Source: Stichopus chloronotus
Lineage: Eukaryota > Echinodermata > Holothuroidea > Aspidochirotida > Stichopodidae
Direction of reading: 5' to 3'
Assembly: GCA_021234535.1 (NCBI GenBank)
Contig: CM037840.1
Location: forward strand, 28,347,520 to 28,411,519
DNA: 64,000 nucleotides
The notes under the pieces were generated by a model, which was not told the DNA's origin, made no database searches, and worked only from the letters and a program-made list of their open reading frames with translations. Shown one piece after another: positions 13,549 through 31,100 of this stretch. Both the position numbers and the translations under genes were made by a program. Each line of letters opens with the position of its first letter. The first letter of the stretch is position 1.

Positions 13549-16500
13549 AACTTGATGGCATGACTGCAGTGTTGTGCTTTATTTGTATCGAAAATCCCTA
13601 GAACCTTTTCACAAAAGTTCACAGCACAATGTGACATTATACGGTGAGAAATTGACATGACTGTCCGCACAGCCACAGGTGATACAAGATACTGTCAGAC
13701 TATAACTGATGGTACTCAATAAAGGTTACACAGTAGAACTTTATCTACTGTGCACAGTATTAGTATAGTTCAAAATGGCTGCATGCTGTCTCATGCAGGC
13801 TTGGTTGTTCATCACAAGCTGTACATCATCCACATAAAAAAGTCAAAACATTTTGCTTTTTAAATTTGATACACAGCACCGTGAATCAGACCTTAACTAT
13901 GTGTGTGATCGCTTGAACGAATGGAAGTTAAGGGATTCACATTATCAGTTGCCATGACAACTACTGTAATGTTGCTCACTCTTGGGACTTTCGCAGGGCA
14001 CAAACTGCAGTAGGTACAGATTGATCTCAGAGCATGGGTCACCTTTATTCACACAGGTCATTTTGACCAACCTAGCCAAACAATGACTCTGAAAGCACTC
14101 AATTGACGCAATGTCCTGCAGTTTGTACAATTTATTAGAGTGGCGCACCCAGCCAGTCGGTCGTGAAAATTTTAAAATAATACACAGAGTTTCCACTTGT
14201 AGAATTTCTTTATTGTGTATTAGAACTAAACAGTGATGTATTAAACTTTGGAGTGGGGAAAAATTTCAGGGCCAGTCTACAAAATGGTAATACTTTCATA
14301 AGCATGGATGCTTTAATTTCTGTGATTTACTTGTGTGCAAGGTGATGGTTGCAAATCAGTTAAACTCTAACAGAGAAACTTTGTCGGAAGTTGCGTGTTA
14401 TGAATTTCAATTGCCGATTGGCATGAACAAACTTTTGGTACATCATGTTTTGGATACTTTGGGCTAATAATTTACAGGTACTACATATTGAGGTATTGGC
14501 ACTATAGGTACATATTAGTATCGAAAGTTAGCACAGCAGGTTGCCACTCTATCTTTGTAAGATAATTTGTCTTCCCCCTCCGCAGCACTCAATATGGTGT
14601 CAAGTTACACACATCCAGCTGTGAGCTGAGAAAGTGCCCCTGATCTTCCTGATTCTTAACAAAACAAGACAGAGTCACAGTTAGTGTCACCCATGCCACT
14701 GAATGGATAATATAGAGATACGCCATGTGTCACACGGTTTGGTTGGTGTAGATTTGACATGTGTTCAGTGTTGTAGTAACACTTTAGGCTGAGCCGTTGA
14801 GGTTATTGGTAAGACAAAGCAACAGACTATCTAGTCCCACAAGGGAGGAAGTGGTATCAGGGTAACAATATTTGTCAATTCATGCATGTAAGCCTTTGTT
14901 AGAGGCTCCCATACTATGGGGCATTATTCACCTAAGCATCTACTGTATTTTATTGAACTTCATAGTGTAGAGTAGCCTTAATCTTGACTGCATACTGTAC
15001 AATTACCCATGCTATTCAACAGCAATCAATATTTTGGAGGCATGCATTGTTGGCCTTGGTAGTTGGCCCTTGGTTCCTTCTCGCGCCCTTGTGCCTTTAT
15101 GAAAGAGATCAAAATGACTATACAGTCTATAGCCTCCTTTTTTATTGTTCCCTTTCACTCATTTGTCAAAGAGTTGTCTTTGACTCTGGTTATAAGGTGA
15201 CTGCACTGTGTTTGTTGAAAACTTTTGACAAAGCTAAGTGTGACATGGACAAAGGTGCCATACATTTGTGATGTAGTACCACCGGTAACCACCAGTTCTT
15301 CCTCCTCGTTCTTCCTCCTCGATTCTCCTCTCTACCAACTGCTCTTCTCTCACCTCACCTCCCCCCTCCCTCCATTACAACCCCATTCCTCCCTGGACAT
15401 TCTTTGACTGGCTTGCTGGCAGGTGCAGCACAGTGCTACAGCTGTATGCTAGGAGATGGCTTTTTCTCACCTTAGCAGACATTCAAGAGCAATTTCAGTC
15501 ATAGTCTCAGACACGTTGTGTTATGGCAAGCTAATTCCTTCCCCCCTCCTCCCACTCTGTAAAATACATATATTGGGACCCATTATCCAGTTTGCTCAGA
15601 AATAATTTGTAATTCCATAGATCTACTGTAAGTCTGTTGTGCTTTGTGGTTTTAACTGGTTATCCGCTAATAATCTGTGCAGAATGTTGTTGTCCTAAAG
15701 TTCGAAAAATATTTGTTGTTCGACAAAAAATTGTGCAATTTAGTAGGTCGATGCACTATGGACGTATCTGCTGTGATCGAGCTGTGTGCCGTGCTACAAT
15801 TCATCGCCAGATATCGGTTATTTAATTCAGATATATTCTAAATTGTAAAAATGTGCATTTGGTTAAAGTAGTAAAACTAATTTGGTAGTCTGCAGGACAG
15901 CCTTGTTTAAAAAGTCTGGTTTTACGACATGAGTCGCCTCTCAGAATATGCAGGCAACTCTGACAGCAGGACTATATTCCGTCCTAATTTTCCTCATAAT
16001 TTTTTAAAAGATTTTCATACTTCGAGACAGCTATTCAGCTTCTCGATTAATTTGGCAATGTAATGTTGTTGTTTTCTGAAAATCAGACTACCAATGAAAT
16101 TATCACTCATGAAGTTACTTTTATTCAAGTCCATATCAAGGCATTCAAATTCACAACATGTTCACCCTTGCCTCATGTACACCTAGACAACTGATGCTAC
16201 TTGTTTATTATGCTGAACAATAAATACCTCTAATCCACAATCAATCCAGACTAGCTTCAAAACTGAAGAAGAGAAACGAGAAATCAACGATCTTTCGTTT
16301 CAACCGAAAGAGTTGTCCAAAAATATTTAAAAAAAATAAACACAACTACTGTACCTGTTCTGTATACGACTAACATAATTATTAGAGTAGAGGATAATCC
16401 TTCCTAATTATAGTCCAACAGACAGAAAAACAACGTACTTGACTTAAATTGGAGTTTGAAAGGTTGTGGAAATTGGAGCTGTGTCACTGATGTTAAAGTG

Positions 16501-17391
16501 AATCAGGGTCAGATTTAGCTTTAGGTGGTGCAAACTGATGTGTGGGGTTCCCCTTTGACTATGATTCTTGTGGACAAGACTAGGTGGCGCAAGTCACCAA
16601 AGGAGAAAAAATTTAGGGGTCTTTAGGGGTCTTTGGCACTGAATGAAGCATGACCATCGGTTGGCGTGTAGCGTATTGTTCAGTGAAAATAACTCAGATC
16701 GCAGGATATTAAAACTTTGCAGGCTCACTTTCCCCGCGACAGATTTCATCCAAGACCATTTTGAAGGGGGCTAATGTTTGTGGTTATTTACTGGGATTGA
16801 AATGTCAAGGATCAACTAGGGATTATTTTGACATAAAAAAAGGGTCATTTTGGAACCAAGTGGGTATTGAAAAAAAAAAAAATGCTTCTTATGTAGATCG
16901 ATAGTCATAACGTTATGTTCAGTATTATAATGGTTCATAGAGTGTTCATTGATTTGTAGGAAAAGTTCATGCAGGTAGTGCTTACTGTAGTTTCATCTAT
17001 ACTGATCACAAAATGATAATGAATGAAATAGTATGTATTTTGTTATTTGTAATTTTTTTTTTTGTCTACACATTTCATTATTCAATAAGCGATCTGCATA
17101 GTATCATGTACTCATTTGGTAGATTGTAGGTTTTAGGAACCATGTACATGTATCAAAAATTAAGGCTCTTTACTGTAATCTGTATTCTGTACCATAAAGT
17201 TACAGTTGCACAACGTTCAGATTTAAACCAACACATTAGCTTTTCACTGTAGTAAACAAAATGTCCAGAATCACAAACAGACCTATAAAGTTTATAGTAC
17301 TGTGCTAAATACTGATTTACCTTTTTCTTGATTAGGTTGATAACTATTTATTAACGCCGACTTTCTTCGTCATGTCTTTATATTTTTATAG
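13549..17391. other. Non-coding stretch before the first visible NKAIN exon
   Basis: No coding exon with recognisable similarity was found here. The stretch includes a pyrimidine-rich tract at about 15295-15400 and a short tandem of AGGGGTCTTT at about 16615-16633. The canonical NKAIN first exon (a short N-terminal peptide containing an RCTL-type motif) was looked for by eye and not found. Confidence 0.5.
15295..15400 (+). repeat. Pyrimidine-rich low-complexity tract
   Basis: About 100 bases are dominated by C and T (TTCCTCCTC-type units, then CCCTCCCTCC). This is a simple low-complexity tract with no coding interpretation. Confidence 0.6.
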
Positions 17392-22948
<5,557 letters not shown>

Positions 22949-25900
22949 GTCTGGTCTCACTTAAGAAGTTCCATTGATTGAATTCTTCAAGGAAGGTAGT
23001 GAGGGTGGGGGGGGGGGTGGGTAAGTAGGTATTAGGTGAGGTTGATAGGCATAGAATGGATTTCCTTTAAAGTCGGTGTTTATAGTTTTAACGAAGCTTT
23101 GGGCTCATCAGAAGTTTCTCAAGATCCTACTTCAAATCAGTCCAAAGACGTGTATTAATGTAGTCGGCTGTATCGGTACATTTAAGAAATGACCTTTTCA
23201 GTGAACGAAAAGATGTAATTCAAACCACCATTAGGGGTCTTGTATTTCATGTTGTTAGTTCTTTTGTACGAAGAATTGAATATGCTAGCAGGTGATTCTT
23301 TTTATTTAGTACACCAATCATATGACATTTTGGAGTCCCCAGTTGACATGACGTGTTGTCAGTCATTGGTTCAGTTGGTAAATCATCACTTCATAAAAGA
23401 ACAGTCTTTTTTACTTTTTTAGAATAATGGATATATTGCATGAGAAGGCAAAACTTTGCAAGTTAGGTGGAAAGGGGGTAATTTTAGCTGGTTTGGAAGT
23501 ATTTGAACTTGGAAATCAAAATGTCTCAAAACTTGGGGCCCCAAATAAAAGAAATACCCATGTGCGTTTTCACATACACACAAAATTCGAAGTGACTGAA
23601 TCTGTTGTCTCATCGTCTTAACGTTATCTTGTTCGAAATTGTTTCCTCCAAGTTCTATGGGTTTCTTGAAGCAAACGATTTCTTCATCATCAGTCACATT
23701 TTAACATGACTGATGTTAGAGACGGGCTACGAGATGTGTGTCAGCATCAACTGCTGTAGTTCCTTATTCCATCTTGGAACAGCTGGACTTCAGTGCTTTC
23801 CATGATGCAATTTTGAACCTCATACCCTGAACTCCCTGGATCATATATGGAGTGTTATCAGGCTCTGTCAATAGAAGTTTTGCTGCGGGCATAAATCATT
23901 GCAGAAGGTTTGCTTTTACTACCTTATCACCTCCCAAGCCTGACGTACCTTAATTAATATTGCTACATCTTCCAGACATAGAGATGTCCGATAGCAGAAG
24001 TTGACCCCCCCACTGGACGGATGGTGCAGTGTCATCGATGAAATCCCTGACGTCCCTGCCAAGGCCGGGTTTAACCCAATGGTGGGATCTTGTTTGGTTT
24101 CATCCAAGAGTTTGCTGCATGTATAATTCATGCAAACACCAGCTGGCAGGAAAGGAATCGTGCAGATTCGAAATCAAATGGAGTTTGCAACGTCTTGAAA
24201 GAATGACAGATAGTTTCCTTTTAGTGTGATCCAAGTGCATGGTCAGCTGCAGTGACAATTTTTACAACTGTGATGTACACGAAGGCCAAATCTTGTCTTC
24301 GGTACGGACTGGAAAATCATAAAGAATGATTACCTAAAGATGTAATCGTGGACCATGTTGTTATTTAGTGTATCATCTGGAAGGCCTAGTTCCATCAGCC
24401 TGATGGCTTTAGGATGAAATGCTCATAATTTCAGCAGGTTCTGTGACATCTCTTTGTACATGATGCAGTAACACCATCAGTATGATGATACCACATAAGC
24501 ATCAGTGAATATTAAAAAGTCGATTTTTTTTCCTTTTTTTTATTCGCTGGATGGTTTCACTACTCTTTTGCAGTTTGTCAGTCACTTTTGAGTGATTTAG
24601 TCCTCAAGGTGATCGCACTAAACTAATAAAGCGTATTTAAACCAAGTGTAATTATATCACAAGTCATAAGTTCACTCCCCTCTGTGGGTTCGTTAGCAAC
24701 TTCATCACATTAATGGGCAATTACTCCAAAGATAACGTGTCTCTGACAGCAAAATCATTAAAAGAAATAAAAAAGTTGCGATTACTGCCAGACGGGAGTG
24801 TATCCAGGATTGTTGTCTGGTTTGTGCACTAGACTGCATTCCGGCTTTGTGAGAGAGCGTTGCCCACTTGGAGGACTTGGATGAAAAAAAACAAGGTGCT
24901 GTCAGTGTATGGTTTATGAGTTTCTGTATCGAAATGCTGACAATGAGAGCTACAGTGAGGTATTTGAAGTGAGAAATCGGTGAGAAATCAGAAGTATACC
25001 AGGGTGCATTTAATGAGTACTATTTGAATTGTCAGATATGGTCCACCGTAGAGTGTGGAAATTTTAGTTTTGGAAATTTTGGGGAGTGTGCATGCATTCA
25101 TGTCACCCCCTCTGGACCTGCCCTTGCTGGTAGAGAAATAAATTTGTACCTTTCCCTACCACTGAATGGATTGCAATGTGTTAAAGAGTGTGTGGTGATC
25201 TTGTATTCAGCTCTGTATGTTGTATTTTTCTACCTTGTTTGCAACCAGCATGATTGCGGAATACCACAAAAAAACATCCGACAATTATTTGTACAGTCTC
25301 TTATTAATTGAAATGAATTGGGTTGCTTTTGTCTGAGATGTTATATTGCTCTATTTTATAAACATTTCATATTTTCTGGGTACTTGAATTTTTGAATGAT
25401 TAAATGTACGCTGTTTGACTGCAAAGAACCTGGGCACACTCTCAGAAGAATCACGGCCTCGGCATTTCTTTGTCTTTAGTATTGGCCTTCATGTTGTCAC
25501 AAGTTTTCAACACAGTGCTCTGTGATCTGAAATTCTCTTTATCAACTCGTAAAGGACGATTTCGAGCCGCAAAGCTCCTCAAGGGTAGATCATGTCTATC
25601 AATGCTGTTTACCAAAAAGTTACGTTAGCAGGGAACCTCATCAGTTCAGGCTAACATTTTAAAGAACAAATGGCAGATTTAACATAGTCTTTTCTTCTTT
25701 GCTTTTGGCAGTTATGGCAAAGTTTGTGGTTGCTCAATAGTTTTTAGGTATGTTAGACAAGTCTTCTCAAACATTTTCTACCACATTTTGATGTTTTTGA
25801 TGTTCATCTTACATGTGCCTTAAAATGATCCAAAGCAAAAGATAATTTGATCAGAGGGTCAATATTGTGACTCGATAGCAAATGTATTGACCTACCGTTA

Positions 25901-26090
25901 TGCAGTGCAGAAATGTAGGCTAAGGAACAAACACACATTGTGTGTTTGTTGATCTCAGATAAATGCTGAGATGTACCTGCCTCTGTCGATTGGTCTGATT
26001 CTTCCATCGGAAGAGAAGTTTGTCACTTTGTTGACACTAAATCTTGGTCTTAAGAAGGAAACTTATTCAGAATTGCATCAAAGCAATTTT

Positions 26091-26161
26091 CATCGTGAGA
26101 TCTGACATTTTCACCGTGAGATGGTGTCTGAAACCATGAGACTAACAGTGAAACCCTGAGA
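26091..26161 (+). repeat. Degenerate 20-21 bp tandem repeat, four copies
   Basis: The word TGAGA recurs at 26096, 26117, 26137 and 26157 (spacings of 21, 20 and 20 bases), each time within a longer ACC(G/A/C)TGAGA context. TTTCA or GAAA words lie between copies. It is a short degenerate minisatellite. Confidence 0.6.
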
Positions 26162-27439
26162 GTCGGCAAGTCTGATTTTTTAGTGAATTTTTTGGTGGCT
26201 GCTATTGCCGGTGAGTTGGATTGACAGCTTTGATGTTGAGTTACTGACTTGGGCTGCGGCAATGAGATTAGGGAAAATGTCACAGGCTTTCTTCAAATCT
26301 TGTTATTTATCCAAGTTTTCAGCAGTGTTTCTGCAGCATGGCACTCATGGAAACAAAGAGGCACATAACAACATTGTGCTGTGTTGCTAAAGAGCATTTC
26401 GGGTTCCTGCTGAAAATTTAACATATAGAGGGGGCAGTATACTCAAATTTTCTGAAAAGTTATGTTGAGAAATTAGTTTTAGCTCAGACACATTAGTGTG
26501 TGCGAGGTTACAGAATGAAGCAGATGTTGTCGACTTCTCCAGATGTGAGAACTACAGTGGCATTGCTGCACTGTTTTATTTTTCTCTGCCTAATCAAGTG
26601 TAATCAAAGTGTAACATACCCAAGGCTGTTCATGTTAGAAAAGCATAAACAAAATTTTGGTACCCTTTAACCCTGCCCTGTACAATTATTCGGAATGGAT
26701 GCAGCCTTGATAATTTTTTACTCTTTTTCAGCGTACTGTATTCATCATAACCACATACCTGTCAACCATTCCGATTTTGGTGGAATTTTTTTTATTTCTA
26801 CATCGTAATTCTACTTACTGATTTTCTCTCACCAAATTCCGATTTTCTCAATAATTGTATGATAAATGATTGGAAAAAGAGGCCTTAAAAGTAGGAATGC
26901 TTGGAGTTGTATTCAAATCAAACGTAGCATCAAATGTAGCACCATTCTTCATCTGGCCCACCCTCCATCAGCCAAAATTTTTTGATGGGGGACAGCTTTT
27001 CCTCTTAGACCTCTCCCACAGGACAGTGATCAATCATTTCATCTGCCCCCCTCCCATCTTGATTGGTATACTGAATTTTTTGTATCTGAGGTTGGCAGGT
27101 GTGTGAGGATTCAAATTTCCACTCATTCCTGCTTTCAGTTTTTTGTGGTTAATGTGTACTTACTCATAAAAGTCCATGCATAGATGTTGTTAATTTTTTT
27201 AATTGATTTCACTTATTCAGTCACTTTCTTGCCGAGGCCGCTTTAATTGTATGTATTAAGGAAAATTGCTGCAGGACACAACTAACAGAACTACTTGTTA
27301 ATGAAGAATATTTTAAGTAGGAAATTGAAAATAGGAAATATTTATTGAATAATTAACTCATTATATTTCTTGTTACTTACAGAAACAATTGCACACTGCA
27401 GCCAGAAACATACGAAAGCTAGTGCCATGTAAAAAAAAA

Positions 27440-27525
27440 TTTAATCTGTAAATTACATATTATTAACCTGTAATTACAAATTAATAATCAGTAATTACAG
27501 ATTATTAATCTGTACAGATTGAATA
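27440..27525. repeat. Palindrome-rich TTAATCTGTAATTACAG patch
   Basis: The words TTAATCTGTA, TTAACCTGTAATTACA, CAGTAATTACAGATT and TTAATCTGTACAGATT follow one another. Each is a variant of one motif or its reverse complement, so the patch can fold on itself in several registers. It does not code. Confidence 0.6.
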
Positions 27526-28371
27526 TATTTATATAGATGGCACTAATAGGCTGTGGTAGAAACAGGACAGTGCTTGTAAAATATTGTTAACCAGTTGTAA
27601 GAAAGTGGTGTATATCAACAGTAAAACCTTAGTGTGAGTTTGCAAGTGAATTCGAATGGCAAAAAGGTGTTGTACAATTGCTTCCAGTAGCTGTGCAAAC
27701 ATAACCAGTAGAAGTTTGGGGATAAAAGAACTGTAATGGTGGGTGGAAAGAAATTTCATAAAAATGTCATTACAACGGTAGCATTTGCAACTTCATTTGG
27801 CAATTAAAATTAAGCTTGGAGAGAGATTACTGAGGAACTAAGAAGACACATCTGGGTCGGTTAGAAGCTTCTAAGTTCTAAATCATTCTAAAATTTACAT
27901 AATCTAGCGTTTTTGGATCTGTATATTTGGTTGCTAAATTTTTATACAAACTCCTGCAAAGCACATTCAAGCATGCTTTTATGGTGTATCTTAATGGAAT
28001 CAGCACTATGCCTTTTACAAGTTATAAAACATTTATTTTTATTTTGGGACACGAATATTAGGTGAGCAAGGTGTTACTGAAATCTAATTTAGTTTTGACA
28101 GCAGCTCAGGTTTGTTAATGGATAAAATTTTAGGCGTGTTTCATCTCACAGTACGAAATGTTGTAAATATCGATGTTTAATGCCAAGATCAAATTTCAAG
28201 GTTATTTTGTAAATATGGTATCATTTGTTTTGTGAAATACTTCTTTATACAGTGTATACCCTTTCTGGCCTATGTATTCTTGCAAGTTCACAAATTATAG
28301 TACAATTTGTTGAAATTTGAATAAAATCGCATAACAGGAGACCCTGCCTGTGGTGTTGTTCTCTCTCAGAC

Positions 28372-28617
28372 TCTCACATCAGGGGGGTAGCCACGGGGGG
28401 CATGGGGGGGCACGAGGGGGCACGTCCCCCCATGACAAAGCTGTGCCACCCCAGGTGCCCCCCATGAAAAATTTTGAAATGTGCAGTTTTATCTTGCCGT
28501 CAATTTATTAAGTCAAAATATATATATATAGACAAAACTTGTGCCCCACCAGGAAAGGTCTGTGCCCCACCAGTGCCCCCCTGCTCAAAAAATCCTGGCT
28601 ACGCCACTGTCTCACAC
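28372..28617 (+). mobile_element. Short hAT-like element, copy 1, with target duplications
   Basis: The element proper is 28380-28609 (230 bp). It starts CAGGGGGGTAGCCACGG and ends TGGCTACGCCACTG, so its ends are inverted copies of CAGTGGCGTAGCCA with some decay on the left. It is flanked by TCTCACAT (28372-28379) and TCTCACAC (28610-28617), an 8-bp target duplication with one mismatch. CAG termini with 8-bp duplications are typical of the hAT superfamily. There is no transposase frame, so it is non-autonomous. A near-identical copy lies at 35006-35233. Confidence 0.85.
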
Positions 28618-28733
28618 TGTGTTTCCAGGTTTAGAAAAGACAAGAATCAAGAAAATCCTGTAGAGTTACGCATGTGAGTAACACCTACTTTGTCCACAAA
28701 GATATCAAAATAGTAATGCGTGTTATGATGGAT

Positions 28734-28882
28734 AACCTTTACAGCCAATCCTCACATGATATCATGCACGGTAAGGTTTCATCCAAGGAACAAACCCTAA
28801 CCATTACGGTTTGTCTCGATATCACCTCATGTTCTATCATGCAGAAAAGAGTGTTCTCGAGAAATGATTTTAGTACATTATG
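28734..28882 (+). repeat. Interspersed repeat family B, copy 1
   Basis: This segment aligns along its length with 42014-42161 in the same orientation. Shared words include CAGCCAATCCTCAC, ACCCTAAC, TCTATCAT, TTCTCGAGA and ATGATTTTAG. The copies differ at many sites and by small gaps, so they are old. No ends or target duplications could be defined. It is unrelated to the hAT-like element about 125 bp upstream. Confidence 0.7.
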
Positions 28883-30281
28883 GAAATTCTGTGAGGTCTA
28901 GGTGAGCTTTGAGACAGCCGCATGAATAACTCATAATCGCAGTCTGATGATGTTAAAGTCAAACAATAGTTTTGTTGTCCTTTGTTTCTGTGCAACCCCT
29001 ATGCCATAGGCTTTGTCAGGCCTATTAAAAAAATTTATTTCAAATGATCTGTAGCTGTACACAGGCTCAGAGCAAATTGAAAGTTGTTGACAGGTAGTTT
29101 CATATCATTATGGACTTTACCAGAATATTAGGAATGTTGCCTACTGGCTAGCCTGTTCTTTTAATCCGATCTAACTTTTTCACTAAGACCAACTAAGACT
29201 GTCGGACATGACATTATGATTTTGCAGGCTTGAGACCATTGAAGTCCAGTGGCACTGCCAGGGTCTAGTGATTGGGTGGTCATATTCTCATACATGACTA
29301 TACAGAAATCCAACTGTGCGAACTAACCCATGAGAGACATAATAACCAATAAAAGCATCAGTTGGCACAGAGCATACAAGGAAACTTCAGGTGTTACAAT
29401 TTCCCCAAATTAGTGGAAATGGCACTTCCTGGGTGGATCTAAGCTGCATGTACCTAGCCTTCTAATAAGGATCTCATGTCTGCAATCTCTCAATGAGGAA
29501 AACTCTACGAAGTAATGGTAGTAAGTTAACTTTTATGTTGCGTGTTCTACTTATTGCATCACATTCGCATGTTTGGGGGGTGCGCATTTGGAGCAAAGGA
29601 ATCTTAAGGGCTGCATAGACCGTCTGAGCAGAAAGCCAACCAATTTCTCAGAATGTACCCCCAAAAGGGCTTTTGGGGTACTCTGAGAAGTTGTTTTGCC
29701 CCAAAACACTTCCCAAAATGGCATTTCCAAGTAAGTGTGGTCAGGGGTAAAACCAAACCTAGCTCCCCACCCTAAAATACTTTTAAAAGTGGCTGGGGTG
29801 TAAGTTTGCAAGTGAAACCAGGCAAAGCAACTAGAATGGTCACCCCATTACACCCAATGACAACCCACTAGCGCTGATCTACGTCTGTCGCTATCAATGA
29901 CACTATTGCAATCACAAAGTTGATCACCTACTGTAATCCTGTCCTCCATATTAGTTGAACAAGTCAGAAAAGGATAACACTGTTACTGTTAGGGAAATGG
30001 AAGGTCAGGCCCCAAGTTAAAAAAGTCCAAGGGTAGCATAGCAAAGGCCCCTCTGGTAAAAATGCAATAATGGTAACATGGCTTGTCAGCAATTACATGT
30101 AACATACCAGCCAACCTCTCAATACACCAGTATACATTCATGATACATAATCTGAATACATAAATGACCTGAAACTGGACAGGTTAGTCCAACTATCACC
30201 TAGACCTTGCCTAATGTTAAGCTTAGATTTTAACTTAGAAATAAGACACAAAACAATGCATGTTTAAAAGGAGGAAGAATC
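28883..30281. other. Intergenic stretch between repeat copy and H1 3' end
   Basis: No gene recognised. The one notable structure is a long imperfect hairpin at about 29630-29705, described separately. A minus-strand open frame across it arises from the palindrome. Confidence 0.55.
29630..29705. repeat. Long imperfect inverted repeat (hairpin)
   Basis: The core is TCTCAGAATGTACCCCCAAA on the left (from 29646) against TTTTGGGGTACTCTGAGA on the right (to 29688). They are complementary except for two or three unpaired bases, with almost no loop. Weaker complementarity continues outward (CCAATTTCTCAGA against TCTGAGAAGTTG). It could be a fold-back element or a hairpin RNA precursor; nothing else supports either reading. 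Confidence 0.6.
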
Positions 30282-30294
30282 CTGCTCTTTCTGG
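30282..30294 (-). promoter_or_regulatory. Histone downstream element (purine-rich)
   Basis: On the minus strand the sequence just 3' of the stem-loop reads CCAGAAAGAGCAGG. This resembles the CAAGAAAGA histone downstream element that base-pairs with U7 snRNA during 3' cleavage of replication-dependent histone mRNA. It starts about 11 bases after the stem, the expected spacing. Confidence 0.75.
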
Positions 30295-30304
30295 AGGATT
30301 TGGT

Positions 30305-30320
30305 GGCCCTAAAAAGAGCC
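30305..30320 (-). terminator. Histone mRNA 3' stem-loop
   Basis: On the minus strand the sequence is GGCTCTTTTTAGGGCC: a six-pair stem with a UUUU loop, containing one G-U pair at the fourth position. It lies 51 bases past the H1 stop codon. This is the SLBP-binding processing signal that replaces a poly(A) tail in replication-dependent histone genes. The usual sea urchin form has a UUUC loop and no wobble pair. Confidence 0.9.
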
Positions 30321-30371
30321 GTTGAATTCGAATCTGCAGCCTCACTGCCGGGGATAACCCAACAAGGACAT

Positions 30372-30920
30372 CTACTTCTTTGCCTTCTTTGTTACCTTCT
30401 TGGCTGTTGCCTTCTTGGCAGACTTCTTTGTCGGTTTCTTTGCAGCAGGCTTCTTAGGCTTCACAGGTTTCTTCGGCTTGGAAGCGCTTTTCTTGGTTTT
30501 CTTGGCAGCAGGTTTCTTGGCTGCCTTCTTCTTCTTGGCAGCAGCAACCTTCTTGGCCTTGGCAGCAGCTTTCTTTGCCTTGGCCTTCTCTTGAGCTGCC
30601 TTCTTCTTAGCCTGATCCTTCACCTTCTTTTCCTTCAGCTTTTGTGCTGCCTTTGCCTTTGCTGTATCGAGTTTGAAGGTACCACTGGCACCGGTACCTT
30701 TCACTTGTTTCAGTACCCCAGTCTCGACACCGCGCTTCAGAGCTTTGTTGACGATGACGTTGCTCTTCACGATACCCTTTCCGGCCATTTGCTTCTTGAT
30801 GGCGGTACCTGATGACCCTTTGGGGTCATTCAATTCGGCGATTGCCTTCTTGATCAGGTCGAGGGTTGTAGGCCCAGCAGGCTTTGACTTCTTGGCTTTT
30901 TTCTGTTGGGTGCCAGACAT
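30372..30920 (-). CDS. H1: Linker histone H1, replication-dependent type, intronless
   Basis: This encodes 182 residues from the ATG at 30920; frame upstream of it has no ATG. Residues about 13-84 form the winged-helix globular domain, with GPTTLDLIKKAI, GSSGTAIKKQM, NVIVNKALKRGV and KGTGASGTFKL. The rest is a Lys/Ala/Pro-rich tail with repeated AKK, PKKP and KKSA units, typical of chromatin-binding H1 tails. The protein binds linker DNA at the nucleosome dyad and compacts chromatin. The gene has no intron, a promoter with TATA and CCAAT upstream, and a histone stem-loop with downstream element after the stop, so expression is likely tied to S phase. It stands alone: no core histone gene is within the window. 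The globular domain is shorter at its N-terminus than vertebrate H1, with no HPP motif. Confidence 0.96.
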   Translation of the reverse strand: MSGTQQKKAKKSKPAGPTTLDLIKKAIAELNDPKGSSGTAIKKQMAGKGIVKSNVIVNKALKRGVETGVLKQVKGTGASGTFKLDTAKAKAAQKLKEKKVKDQAKKKAAQEKAKAKKAAAKAKKVAAAKKKKAAKKPAAKKTKKSASKPKKPVKPKKPAAKKPTKKSAKKATAKKVTKKAKK

Positions 30921-31027
30921 GGTGAATAATTTCTGCTGCAGTGTAACTAAAATGGAAATTGACAAATCTCGTTCGTGCTCTACAAAGGAGTAGCAATGTA
31001 ATGAATACGTATTTCGCGGTAAATTTG

Positions 31028-31035
31028 TTTATATA
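31028..31035 (-). promoter_or_regulatory. TATA box of the H1 gene
   Basis: On the minus strand the sequence reads TATATAAA. It lies 108 bases upstream of the H1 ATG, which would place transcription start near 31000 and give a leader of about 80 bases. Confidence 0.75.
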
Positions 31036-31073
31036 CAACTAGACGGACGTGACAGAGAGTACAAATAGCTTGT

Positions 31074-31087
31074 TGCTGATTGGTCAA
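31074..31087 (-). promoter_or_regulatory. CCAAT box of the H1 gene
   Basis: On the minus strand the sequence reads TGACCAATCAGC, about 45 bases upstream of the TATA box. A CCAAT element in this place is characteristic of H1 promoters (NF-Y type binding in vertebrates). Confidence 0.7.
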
Positions 31088-31100
31088 TCGATTGCAAGGA

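Larger units (their letters stand above)
22949..28379. other. Intergenic stretch downstream of NKAIN
   Basis: No gene recognised. Possible NKAIN 3' end signals are present, the first AATAAA lying near 23544. The stretch holds a 20-21 bp tandem repeat (26091-26161) and a palindrome-rich TAATTACAG patch (27440-27525), listed separately. Short open frames on both strands look like chance. Confidence 0.55.

Noticed and set aside
29551..29811. 86-residue minus-strand frame
   Set aside because: It spans the hairpin at 29630-29705, which explains its internal pattern; no homology recognised.
30921..30965. Fifteen extra N-terminal codons for H1
   Set aside because: The extension would start from TTG, not ATG; MSGTQQKK from the ATG at 30920 is a normal H1 start.
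30300..30993. Plus-strand Leu/Phe/Ala-rich open frames opposite the histone gene
   Set aside because: They are the antisense of the Lys/Ala-rich H1 tail; the minus-strand frame has clear H1 homology and flanking signals.
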